Of a stretch of DNA of 64,000 nucleotides, positions 55,057 to 64,000 are shown one piece after another (position 1 is the stretch's first letter; each line of letters opens with the position of its first letter). The DNA comes from Carpediemonas membranifera (taxonomy: Eukaryota; Fornicata): assembly GCA_019828565.1 (NCBI GenBank), contig JAHDYR010000012.1, forward strand, positions 124,001 through 188,000. Reading direction: 5' to 3'. The notes under the pieces are model-generated. The model ran no database searches, was not told where the DNA came from, and was given only the letters and a program-made list of their open reading frames with translations. A program made the position numbers and the translations under genes.

Positions 55057-56046
55057 ATCTGGAATCTTGTTGGTTCATGGCCCAGTGCCCAATGGGCCCG
55101 AAAAACGCGCCACACGGTGTCGATGTCCTCACTGTAAGTGAAGCTCCTCGAGTGCTCGTACTTACTCCTCGCGTATCTCTTGATCATTTGATTGAGTCTC
55201 GATTAGTCTCGTTTGCCAACGAGAGAGATTTCGACCGAGCTACACTTCATGACTGAAGACTATATCGATTCCTACGGGCTACGCCCGATCGTAGGAAGCG
55301 GGATGTTGCATGCGCGCTGACAAGCTCGGCCCGGTCTCCCAGACAGCGAGACCGCCTGGCTCAGGGCGGCCTCATTTATATATTCTTAGTGGTACATACT
55401 GCTCTCGCACACCTGTCACAGTACCTCCACACTCATCCATTACGACGCCTTCGCCAGACTACACGAGCTTGGCTCGAAGCCCACGGTATCGAGCAGCAGT
55501 CGTGTCTCCCACCCGCCATCAGGGCATTGCCGAACGCCGCATCCGTGATGTCCGCGACCGCCTCCGCCGCCACCGGCGTGAAACCGAGTCTCTCTCTCTG
55601 ATCCGAACACCACGCGATGGCCTGATCCACGCCCAGGTCACCCACCGCACCGAGTCCCCCGAATGCCGTGAGAGAGGGGGGGATGGAGATCCTCATCAAG
55701 CAGCTGCTCGTCACCTCCGAGCAAGCGGAGTGGCAAGATGTCACCCAGTATGTTTACGAACCACCGTTCCGCATTTTTTTCTTTCTCGTGACCCACCGCG
55801 CCACAGCCGCCCAGACACACAAGCTCAGCGCATACATCGATCGAGTCCACGGCCGCCCTAAGGGGGTAGTATGAGTCAATGTGCAGTTTAAATACTCAAG
55901 CGCCACAGTTCACCCGCCTGCCCTGACACCCTCGAGCTCGAACACCGGCACTAGCAACAGGGCCTTCACCATGGGCATCGCACCAGAGTATGCTCGCTCA
56001 GTAGATCGTTCGGTCAACGCGGGTCACGAGACTGGTCGACCCGCCA
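55057..56046. other. Spacer between hydrogenase duplicates
   Basis: 990 bp. A broken plus-strand frame (from about 55389 with stops near 55600 and 55620, resuming to 55874) and a minus-strand frame (55744-55433) both look partly protein-like, but neither has clear support. Possibly a decayed gene; no family recognised. The first part is the displaced upstream flank of hydrogenase copy 1. Confidence 0.35.
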
Positions 56047-59000
56047 ACTCGGTCGTTGTCAGGATGGGCGTTCGTGGGCTGCACACGATGGCAGAAGTGG
56101 TGTATGGATGCCTTGAGGATTTCGTCTGTCACTCGGACCTGCACTGTGGCAATCTCGAGCTCCTCATCGGCGGGACTGGGTTCGTTGACCCGACCCGCCA
56201 ACACATGTATTTATCCTATTTACTGTATACTGAGCTTAATAAGCTTCTAAGACGTAGCGCTGCTCCTTCTCGCGCTGCTCGAACAGGGCCTCGGCCTCCT
56301 CGCGGTCGACGCCGTTCTCGACGAATGTGCCGATGATAGACTCCTTGAGGCTCTTGGCGCCGACGATGGTGCCGCAGTAGTAAACGTTGCCGCCGTTCTT
56401 GTAGAGCATCTCGAAGACCTCCTTGGCGTACTGTTGGATGCGGTGGTGGACGTAGACCTTCTTGGCCGACTCGCGGGAGAAGGCAGTGATCTCCTCGTAG
56501 ATGCCGTCGTCGCGCCACTGGAGCTCGGTCGGGGTCAGGAGGTAGTCCTCATCGCGGCGTCTGCAGCCGTAGTAGAGGGTGGCCTTGTTCTGGGGGATGC
56601 CCTCGTCGTGGAGCACCTTACGGTACTGGATGAAGCCCTGGAAGGGCGCGATACCCGTGCCGAGGGCGACCATCATGTAGGGCGTGTCGGGGTTCTCGGG
56701 AGGGACGAGAGGCGAGGACTTGACGTAGGCAGCGCAGCGGTCGCCGACGTTGATGTCCTTGAGCCAGGTGGTGGTGAGGCCGCCGCACTTCTTGCCCTTG
56801 GGGGTGACCCAGTCGACGATGCCGACGGTGAGCTGGATAGCGTGGGGCACCATCTTGTCAGAGGAGGCGATGGAGTAGAGGCGGGGCTTGATGGCGGGGA
56901 TGAGGTCGACCAGATACTCCAGGGCGGGGCGGGCCGACGTGAACTCCTCGAGGAACTCGCCGTAGGTGACGTACTCGTTCATGTACTCCATGTAGTCCTC
57001 CTTGCCGTCCTTCGACACGAGGTACTGCAGGCGCTCGCGCTGCTTGAGGTCCTGGGCGAAGGGGATCATGGCGCGCATGAAGGGCTTGGTGACACGGCCG
57101 GCAATGTCGAGGTGCTGGGTGAAGATCTCGCGGATCGTCAGGGAGCGGTCGAGGCCGGCGGGGGCCATGTTGTTGCCAGTGCCGCGGACGGTGACGCACA
57201 TGTCGCCGTTGAGCTTGTTGATGTGGAGCCAGTTGTCGACGGTGTTGTCGAGGTTGCGGGGGACGATGGCCATGTGGTAGCCGGTCGAGTAGCTCAGGCT
57301 GGTGTTGTCGAGGGAGAATTCGAAGTGGTGCGAGGCGCGGTCCATCTTGGGGTCCGTGAGCAGCTTGTTGGCGTTGACGGTGGTCCACTGGCAGTCGGGC
57401 GGCGGGGGAGGGGGGTTCTGCATGGAGGCGGTGACGAGCACGGCGTACTTGGGCTCGGGGATGGTGGGCACTGCGCCGGCGTCCTGGGCGCCGAGGCCCT
57501 CCCAGAGAGCCTCAGTCCAGTTGCCGTAGCCGTCCTCGTACTTCTCGGGGTGGGACTCGTCACCCTTGCCGAAGGGGCAGAGGGCGACACCGCCGAGCTC
57601 GGCCATGCGGTCGTGAACCTCCTCGGCGGCCTTGCAGAAGAGGGGGTACGCCTTGGAGCCGAGGCCCATGACGGCGAACTGGGTGCCGGTGAAGGTATCG
57701 TCGGCTAGGCTCGAGTCGGAGAGCCACTCCCAGAAGGCGGCGGCGGAGTCGGGGTGCTCGCCGTTGCCGAAGGTCGAGGTGATGTAGACCACGAGCTCGG
57801 ACTTGGCGATCTCGTTGGGCGTGATCTTGTCGACAGCGACGACGCGGGGGGCGAACTCGATGTCCTTGGTCTTGGCCTCGTTGGCCAGGCGGTATGCGAC
57901 CTCCTTGGAGGTGCCGGTCTGGGTGGCGAACACGATGAGCATCGGCACGGCGTCGGCAGAGCAGACGTCGCCGGCGTCGGGAGCCTCGACGACCTCGCCG
58001 TCGGGACCGCGCACGAGCGTGGAGCGGTCGGCGTAGGTGGTGTGGAGCAGCTCGTGGGCCTTGTGGGAGTTGGGCTCGCCGAAGAACTCCCTTGTAGATC
58101 TGCTGGATCTCGGGGTTCTCGTGGGACTTGCGGAGCTTGGCCTTCTCGTCCGGAGTAGATGGCCGACTGGCGCTTCTCGATGATCTTGGGGTCGAGGGAC
58201 TTGGGCTGGCCGCCGCCAGAGATGCAGCCGCCGGGGCAGGCCATGACCTCGACGAAGTCGTAGTTGCGCTTGCCAGCAGCGATCTCGGGCATCATGACGT
58301 TGGCGTTGGAGATGCCAGACGCGATGGCGATGCGGAGGGTCTTGGTGGGGCCGTCCTTGAGGGGGATCTCGACCGAGGCCTCCCTTGATGCCGTCGAGGC
58401 CGCGGGCGGGGGTGTAAGAGAGGGTGCCGAGGGGCTTGCCGGCGAGGATCTCGTAGGCGGTGCGGAGGGCAGCCTCCATCACGCCGCCGGTGGTGCCGAA
58501 GAGGACGGCGGCGCCGGTGGACGAGCCGATGGGGGAGTCGAACTCCTGGTTGGGCAGGGCGGGGAAGTCGATGTGGTGCTTGCGGATGAGCTTGCCGAGC
58601 TCGCGGGTGGTGAGGACGGCGTCGACGACCTTCATGCCGCCGGTGACCATCTGCATGCGGTCGATCTCGCCCTTCTTGGCCGTGCAAGGCATGACGGCGA
58701 AGTGGAAGATGTCCTCGGGCTTGATGCCCATCTTCTTGGCGAAATAGGTCTTGACGACGGAGCCCATCATCATCATGGGGCTGCGGGCGGTCGAGAGGTT
58801 GTCGAGGTAGTCGGGGAAGCGGGTCTCGATGTTGTTGATCCAGGCAGGGCAGCAGGACGTGAACATGGGGCCCATCTTCTCGGCCTGCTCGGGGGCGGCG
58901 GCCCACTTCTTCTGCATGCGGCCGATGAGCTCGGTGCCCTCCTCCATGATGGTCAGGTCAGCAGTAAAGTCTGTGTCGACGACGTAGTTGCAGCCGAGAG

Positions 59001-60025
59001 CCTTGAGGGCGGCAACCATCTTGCCGGTGGAAACCTCGCCAGCGGCAACGCCGCACTCCTCGCCGATGGCGACGCGGACGGCGGGGGCGGTCTGGGCAAC
59101 GATAGTCTTGCCCTCAGCGATGGCGGTGTAGAGGCGCTCGATGTGAGAGACCTCGGAGATGGCGCCGGTGGGGCAGAAGCTGGAGCACTGGCCGCAGCCG
59201 ATGCAGCGGGTCTCGTCGAGGCGGAGGCCGCCGTGGGGGCGGACGCCAGAGGCGGTGGTCTCGAGGATGCTCATCTCCTGGATCTTGGAGCAGGCGGCCT
59301 CGCAGCGGCCGCAGTCAACGCACATGGAAGGATCAACCATGATCATGCCGTTGGTGTCGACGTCGCAGGCGGTGACAGCATCGAAGGTGTTCTCGAACTC
59401 GGAGAGATCGAGGCGGCGGGGAGGAACAACGGGCATAGTCTTGGCCTTGAGCTCGCGGAAGACAGCAGCGGCCTTGGCCTTCACTCTGGGAGTATCAGTG
59501 CGGAAGGACATGCCGTCAGCGACCTTAGAGGAGCAAGCCATGGAAAGGTTTCCATCCTCCATGTCCACGACGCAAGCCTTGCAGCGCCCGAGGGGCTTAA
59601 TGCGAGGATGGTAGCAAAGAGTGGGAACGAAGATGCCCTGAGCTCTAGCAGCTTCAAGCATGGTGTAGTTCTTGGGGACATCGTATGAGGTGCCATTAAT
59701 GGTCACCGAAACTGTTTCCGCGTTCATGTTGATGCCTTTGGAATGAACTGGAGAGGATCTGATTTTCCACGACCGGATCTGCTACGGCGGATAAGATCGA
59801 TCGGCGCCCAAAACCTCGAAGTGACCCCCACAGAGCTTGGGAGGACCTTCCGAGTGCTGGCAGACCGCCTGCATTTTTTCTTGGATTTTCACAGCGCGCG
59901 CAGGAATCCGATTCGAATCCGGGGAAAATATGGCAGATCACGATAATAAAGATTGGGGCTCAGAGCGCTTAATGGGCGATGCAGAGCACGGGGGCACGCC
60001 AAATATTGGGTCGGTTGACGGTATC
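56047..60025. repeat. Segmental duplication, copy 2 (3979 bp)
   Basis: Offset 4968-4969 bp from copy 1. Differences seen include single substitutions (one changing Gly to Ser after the first 4Fe-4S motif), an extra G in the linker run, and three small indels within 58085-58385. Confidence 0.95.
56236..59727 (-). CDS. hydA: [FeFe]-hydrogenase-flavodoxin-reductase fusion, copy 2 (internal scrambled segment)
   Basis: ATG 59727; 1163 codons in one frame across ferredoxin, 4Fe-4S, hydrogenase, flavodoxin and FAD/NADPH domains. The full fusion is therefore visible here: hydrogenase to ~550, flavodoxin ~595-740, a proline-rich linker, reductase ~790-1163. Compared with copy 1 there is an extra C near 58383, a 2-base loss near 58150 and an extra C near 58088. 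Together they restore frame but garble residues ~448-546 into an Arg/Pro/His-rich run. That segment contains the third H-cluster signature (ACPGGC...GGGQP), so copy 2 as assembled could not bind the active-site cluster. The reductase half would be unaffected. Confidence 0.93.
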   Translation of the reverse strand: MNAETVSVTINGTSYDVPKNYTMLEAARAQGIFVPTLCYHPRIKPLGRCKACVVDMEDGNLSMACSSKVADGMSFRTDTPRVKAKAAAVFRELKAKTMPVVPPRRLDLSEFENTFDAVTACDVDTNGMIMVDPSMCVDCGRCEAACSKIQEMSILETTASGVRPHGGLRLDETRCIGCGQCSSFCPTGAISEVSHIERLYTAIAEGKTIVAQTAPAVRVAIGEECGVAAGEVSTGKMVAALKALGCNYVVDTDFTADLTIMEEGTELIGRMQKKWAAAPEQAEKMGPMFTSCCPAWINNIETRFPDYLDNLSTARSPMMMMGSVVKTYFAKKMGIKPEDIFHFAVMPCTAKKGEIDRMQMVTGGMKVVDAVLTTRELGKLIRKHHIDFPALPNQEFDSPIGSSTGAAVLFGTTGGVMEAALRTAYEILAGKPLGTLSYTPARGLDGIKGGLGRDPPQGRPHQDPPHRHRVWHLQRQRHDARDRCWQAQLRLRRGHGLPRRLHLWRRPAQVPRPQDHREAPVGHLLRTRRPSSASPTRTPRSSRSTREFFGEPNSHKAHELLHTTYADRSTLVRGPDGEVVEAPDAGDVCSADAVPMLIVFATQTGTSKEVAYRLANEAKTKDIEFAPRVVAVDKITPNEIAKSELVVYITSTFGNGEHPDSAAAFWEWLSDSSLADDTFTGTQFAVMGLGSKAYPLFCKAAEEVHDRMAELGGVALCPFGKGDESHPEKYEDGYGNWTEALWEGLGAQDAGAVPTIPEPKYAVLVTASMQNPPPPPPDCQWTTVNANKLLTDPKMDRASHHFEFSLDNTSLSYSTGYHMAIVPRNLDNTVDNWLHINKLNGDMCVTVRGTGNNMAPAGLDRSLTIREIFTQHLDIAGRVTKPFMRAMIPFAQDLKQRERLQYLVSKDGKEDYMEYMNEYVTYGEFLEEFTSARPALEYLVDLIPAIKPRLYSIASSDKMVPHAIQLTVGIVDWVTPKGKKCGGLTTTWLKDINVGDRCAAYVKSSPLVPPENPDTPYMMVALGTGIAPFQGFIQYRKVLHDEGIPQNKATLYYGCRRRDEDYLLTPTELQWRDDGIYEEITAFSRESAKKVYVHHRIQQYAKEVFEMLYKNGGNVYYCGTIVGAKSLKESIIGTFVENGVDREEAEALFEQREKEQRYVLEAY

Positions 60026-60083
60026 TACAATCCACCAAGACCATCCAAGACTTGATATAAATTCTCTGCCAAAGTTTACTTAC

Positions 60084-61523
60084 TTAGAACGGGATCTTGG
60101 ACTCATCTATGATTGGGAACGAGCAGCTGATGTCGATGCCGAAGGATCCCCGGTCTCTTGCTATACGGATGCGGCCGTTGCCATTCCACTGGGGCCCGTA
60201 CGAGTTCTGGATCTCCCAGTACGCCTCGCCCGTCACCTCGTCAATGCCCGCGCCCGTCAGGAGAACGGCGTGGTTCGTCTGGTGGCAGACGTTCTTGGCG
60301 TGGGCGACGCGGACAGAGCGGTCGGACTCGAAACCGGGGTCGTCGGAGCATATGGAGCACATGAGCGGGCCCACGGTCATCAGCGCGTGAAGCATAGCGT
60401 CCTCGTCGCCCGGCCTGATAACGCGGCCGCCCTTGAGGAAGCCCTTGCCGTACTTCATGCTCTTGGGGACACCCGTGTCCGTACAGGCCTGGACTGAGCC
60501 GATGAAGGGGTAGGCACCGAGCACGGGCATGGCCATGGGATGCTTGAGCAGGCCGGCCATCGTGTGGATGACATTGCCCCCACCGCAGCTGTCGGAGTAG
60601 TACGCCGTGTATGGACAGTCGAGGAACCACTGCGGGCTGGGCAGCAGGAAGTCTGGGTAGTCGATGCCCTTGGCCTTCTTCACGTAGGCCTGGAAACACT
60701 CGGCAATAGTGAATGCCCAGCAGCCGCCGCAGCCAGCCTGGTTCATCACGTTGGGGGCAAAGTGCTTGCCGGCAAAGGTGTAGTCGACGCTACGGAAGCG
60801 GCGGGGCCAGCGGCGGTGGCAGTCGAAGTCGTTGGGGGCCGTATGATACTCGATTCCGTCCTGGGAGAGGACCGCGGCGTTCATGGGCTGGTCTCCGGCG
60901 GGCCGGGTCTGAACAGTGGCGCCAGTGCACGCCGTCGGTGGGAACGTTCCGGCAAAAACTGTGGCGTTGGTCGTGCCCGAGACCGTGGTGAAGGAAGCAA
61001 CACCGTCATTGCCGCTATTGGAGAAGAGGCACCCCACCGGCTGGTGAGTGACCTTATCGACGTACACGACGTGGGGCATGTCCCAATGCTTGTACTCGAA
61101 CGTGTAGACTGACTCGCCGAGGAACTCAGCCTCGCCGACGTGGGAGAAGGCGGAGGCAGCTGAGAAAAGGTTGAAGAGCCATACATTCGTCACGGGCATG
61201 GATTTGTACTCGCCGGAGATGCACACTTCATTGTTAAACGGCTTATACGTATCTCTCGAGATCTTGTAGTACTTGTAGTAATTCGCGAGGTCAGTGATGA
61301 TGCGATCCACGTTGTCATCGGCATCCATGTATGTCTGGACGACTATCTTCTGGCCACCGATAGTTGTCCAGTCAATGTCGTAGTCCTCGTGGGAAAAGGG
61401 CATCGTATTGCTGATCATGGAAACTTCAATGTGGCACTGCGAGGTGCAGGGACTGGTCATGGAAATAGCCGAGGCCTGAACGATTAGCAGCACGAACAGA
61501 GCTAGAAAGCCTGTCGTTCTCAT
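60084..61523 (-). CDS. Secreted papain-family cysteine protease
   Basis: ATG 61523. A clear signal peptide (MRTTGFLALFVLLIVQASA) is followed by a ~230-residue N-terminal domain of unknown type and a C1A peptidase domain. Active-site residues: Gln and Cys in NQAGCGGCWAF (the Cys before Trp), His in TNHAVLLTGAG, and Asn in IQNSYGPQWNGNGRIRIARD. The Cys box is GCGGCW rather than the usual GSCGSCW, and WGxxWG appears as YGPQWNGNG, so it is a divergent cathepsin. Likely secreted or lysosomal, as for feeding on bacteria. It lies 58 bp beyond the right end of the hydrogenase duplication, in the same orientation. Confidence 0.9.
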   Translation of the reverse strand: MRTTGFLALFVLLIVQASAISMTSPCTSQCHIEVSMISNTMPFSHEDYDIDWTTIGGQKIVVQTYMDADDNVDRIITDLANYYKYYKISRDTYKPFNNEVCISGEYKSMPVTNVWLFNLFSAASAFSHVGEAEFLGESVYTFEYKHWDMPHVVYVDKVTHQPVGCLFSNSGNDGVASFTTVSGTTNATVFAGTFPPTACTGATVQTRPAGDQPMNAAVLSQDGIEYHTAPNDFDCHRRWPRRFRSVDYTFAGKHFAPNVMNQAGCGGCWAFTIAECFQAYVKKAKGIDYPDFLLPSPQWFLDCPYTAYYSDSCGGGNVIHTMAGLLKHPMAMPVLGAYPFIGSVQACTDTGVPKSMKYGKGFLKGGRVIRPGDEDAMLHALMTVGPLMCSICSDDPGFESDRSVRVAHAKNVCHQTNHAVLLTGAGIDEVTGEAYWEIQNSYGPQWNGNGRIRIARDRGSFGIDISCSFPIIDESKIPF

Positions 61524-63365
61524 CGTCAGATGGATGGTGTGTATTTTGGCGGCAGAAAACTTTTTCTTGCAGTCGAGTTAGAGGAGTATTCCGGACCATT
61601 CCCGCACCATTCGGACGCGCACCCACCCCTGAGGAACCGAAAGAGTCACTGTGGCGATTTTAGGGTACTGACACAGACGAGAGGGCGAGGACAACTAGTA
61701 AACGTTGACCATGGCGGACCAGGGCTGATCCTGAAGGGATGTAGTGTTAAGGAAATTACGCGCAGATGAGGGTTCTCGTCGATTCAGCTGTTAGCTGTCC
61801 AGACAACGATGGTGTTGTCAGGCCACATTATTGGAATGGTCAAATCTGACAAAATGGAAAGATCGACGAAAATGACCCCTTTGGGTTGTAAATCCAAGTG
61901 GGCTTCACACCACGGGCTTTCCTTCCCGTATACACTCGCCAACCGCCAGCAGCCGCGAGGGTCGTCCAAGTGTATCATCCAGGCTCAATGACCTAGGTCC
62001 ATCTGATGTCCGCGCGGCAGTATCACACCGCCCGCGCGCTCCTAGCTAGAAGCCGGGTTCCGCGCCATGCAAGGTGGCGCGGATCTCCCGGTGTGCTGCA
62101 AGGGCCAGAGGCCAATGCAATACCACGGGTCCGAAGACGCCGTGGCGCACAGCTAGGATTTTGACATCATATGATGGTGGCGGACTTACCTAGTTGCCGC
62201 TCCAGGGTCCCGTCGGCTCACCTGATTGATGTTGTTTAGTTCGGCACGAGAAGTGACCGAAACTGAGAGAAATCGGAGAGAGAAAGCGAAAAACGTGATC
62301 TATACATGTCAAATGAGCATTGTACACAAAGTAAGTAACTGAGGTGCTTGGAAAGCCATTCTTCAAGGCTCGAAGCGTTGAATGAAAAAAAGACGAGTTC
62401 ATGGTGATCGATTCAATATCTAATTTGGACGCCTTCTCATGTATTGCACAATCTCGTTGACTCAAGTATTGTAACTAGATTAAATACATAACATAGCCAG
62501 TGTGGTTATGCCGGAAGTGGGAGCGGGCCGAGAGTTGAATGAGTCAAAGTGACAGTCGCAGCGCAAAACACTCAAGGCTGCTTCTGGTCCCCGCCCGCCC
62601 AAGAAGGCGTACAACCACACCGCCCAACAGGACATCTCGTTCTGCCTGAGGCAGGGCTACTCGGCCGTTGACTACTAAGCACCCCACGCAACCCCCTCCT
62701 TACCCTTTGCGTGAGTTGGCTCATAAATGGAACAGTCAAACTGAGTGGTCATTCGACGACTCCAGAAATTAAGGTTGGGTGTTTAAAAAATAAAGATGGG
62801 TCAGCCATCCTGTATGAGCTTCTATTCTGATGCAATGGTGTGAGTTTCATCCCTCTCTGACCTCTACTCGTCATGTTCGATGTCGGTCGAAATCGAAGAT
62901 CGGTCGACTCCAAACGCATACTTCCAGTGTGCGCCCGCTGGTAATGGCCCGGATCTAGATGTTAGAGGGCTATACAAGCTTTATGGCAGAGTGACAGCGA
63001 TTCGATGGTAGTAGTCGAGGTGACGGCATCGCTCAGCTTCAGACCGGGACGATTTTGAAAGTCAGGTGAACATGTCGCCAACCAAATTGATGGCCGATAC
63101 TGCTTCATAATGAGCTCTGAAGCACGCATGCATACTCTAGGGGGGGTGATGGCAGCCGCGGTGGGTTGGAACCAGGTCGACCCAGACCGGTTTGAGCTGC
63201 TTGTTGGTTGCTTGATACGAGCCACCGCAAACCACACCATCAAGCAAAATGAGCTGTACCGAGCTTATCCAACTGCACACCAAGAGTTTGTCAGTCGCGC
63301 TTTACCGTTCAGTGCGACATGACCAAGCACTTCAGTCGGTGATGTCATTTATGTCTATCGGGCAA
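61524..63365. other. Intergenic region
   Basis: 1.84 kb without a supported gene on either strand. The first ~150 bp would hold the protease promoter. A short frame ending in a stop at about 62678 (ISFCLRQGYSAVDY) looks protein-like over ~35 codons after an AG at ~62552 and might be a last exon or gene tail. No tRNA, LTR or inverted repeat was seen. Confidence 0.4.
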
Positions 63366-64000
63366 TCAGGGGTCATCCACTCTCTTCACCCGACCCCTGC
63401 CACGGTGGCCATCCCCACGTCCTCTCCCACGTCCTCTCTCGAACCCCCCTCTACCTCTGCCCCTGTGCGACCCGCCTCGGCCGCGGCCTCTATACCCGCC
63501 GCGACCCCTGAATCCATGGGCCCCATTCGCCCCGCCAGACGGGGTGATGGAGACTGGACGCCATGAGGGGATCGCGGGGAAGGCGGAGCAGTCGGCGCTC
63601 AGCAGCATGGGTGGGTCCTGGCTCAGTGCGTTGGCCAGGCGGTGGATGTTGGTGGCGTTGTTCTTGGCTATGTTTGTGGCCTTGATCTGTGCCTCGTCGC
63701 CCGCCTCGACCTTCTCCTCATGAAGGAGCTCGAGTGAAGTCATCCGCGTGAAGCAGACGTCACAGAGCTTCTCATAGACCTTAATAAACTCAGTCTGCCG
63801 CTCTATCGCGCTGTAGTCCACCGGTTGGCCCGTGGAGGCGAGCAGAGGGCTGGGGAGATGGGCCAGCTCGTGGAATAGCTCGGGGCAGGCTGACCCGAGG
63901 ATGTGGAGGATGTAGAGGACCGGTTCAAGCTCGATGAAGGAATACTGCGTCTGTTCGACGACTACATACGTCTCTACGAAGGGATAGAAGAGACGGAGCA
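63366..64000 (-). CDS. RGG-box protein, 3' part (runs off the window)
   Basis: The frame is open from the right edge to a stop at 63366, so the N-terminus is missing; the in-window part is ~210 residues. It starts with a helical, hydrophobic region (LRLFYPFVETYVVVEQTQ...LYILHILGSACPELFHEL), continues with a charged helical part (IERQTEFIKVYEKLCDVCF; EEKVEAGDEAQIKATNIAKN) and ends in an RGG/RGR-rich tail (GFRGRGGYRGRGRGG...). RGG tails bind RNA and are commonly arginine-methylated; an RNA-processing role is inferred. The helical domain was not assigned to a family. Confidence 0.75.
   Translation of the reverse strand, partial: LRLFYPFVETYVVVEQTQYSFIELEPVLYILHILGSACPELFHELAHLPSPLLASTGQPVDYSAIERQTEFIKVYEKLCDVCFTRMTSLELLHEEKVEAGDEAQIKATNIAKNNATNIHRLANALSQDPPMLLSADCSAFPAIPSWRPVSITPSGGANGAHGFRGRGGYRGRGRGGSHRGRGRGGFERGRGRGRGDGHRGRGRVKRVDDP

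Noticed and set aside
62962-63322. Short overlapping ORFs on both strands in the last intergenic region
   Set aside because: Both are under 100 codons with no domain, signal or context; random open frames are expected in GC-rich DNA.

Overview
This window is nuclear DNA of a eukaryote, probably an anaerobic protist. Three things point that way: an [FeFe]-hydrogenase fused to flavodoxin and NADPH-reductase domains, host genes typical of eukaryotes (RCC1-type propeller, secreted papain-like protease, RGG-box protein), and dense LTR, LINE and tyrosine-recombinase retroelements. A free-living metamonad of the Fornicata (Carpediemonas-like) is my best guess; this is inference, as no rRNA or tRNA is present to confirm it.

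Layout. Bases 1-31,644 are a stack of nested retrotransposons. A minus-strand Ty3 element (B; only its 5' LTR, gag and the start of pol lie in the window) is split by element A (LTRs at 1095 and 20444, 5-bp target duplication gcagc) and by element F (20982-24798). Element A contains a decayed minus-strand LINE. The LINE is split by Ty3 elements D (5904-10483) and E (13241-17697), and element C (1318-5677) sits at the A/LINE junction. To the right of B, an A-type solo LTR holds the complete element G (25143-31288), inside a remnant (H) of another G-like element. Removing each insertion restores reading frame or sequence across the break, and the target duplications are visible.

Bases 31,645-46,350 are host sequence: an acidic low-complexity gene, a decayed Ty3 relic, an unknown gene whose start codon lies 5 bp from an intact Ty3 element with 43-bp LTRs (J, 36450-40999), a deleted fragment of a DIRS-like element, an MFS transporter, an RCC1-repeat gene and a hypothetical gene. 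Bases 46,394-50,946 are an intact DIRS-like element: one 1481-codon ORF with RT, RNase H and tyrosine recombinase, between short inverted repeats. Bases 51,079-60,025 hold a recent, almost identical duplication of the hydrogenase-reductase gene; each copy carries a different frameshift. A cysteine protease and the 3' part of an RGG-box gene close the window.

Main discovery candidates. (1) All eight Ty3 elements whose 5' LTR/leader junction can be read have a perfect 10-12 bp palindrome, different in each, exactly where a tRNA primer-binding site should be; none begins with the usual TGG. (2) Five LTR families share a covarying hairpin built on CGACAC/GTGTCG. (3) Elements F and G carry, between pol and the 3' LTR, a long antisense ORF of one apparent new family, preceded by two conserved hairpins and a T7 run. 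F has lost most of pol but keeps gag and this ORF.

Single-base frameshifts, several of them in homopolymers, recur in C, D, E, the LINE, G's antisense ORF and both hydrogenase copies, so some 'broken' genes may reflect assembly error rather than decay.
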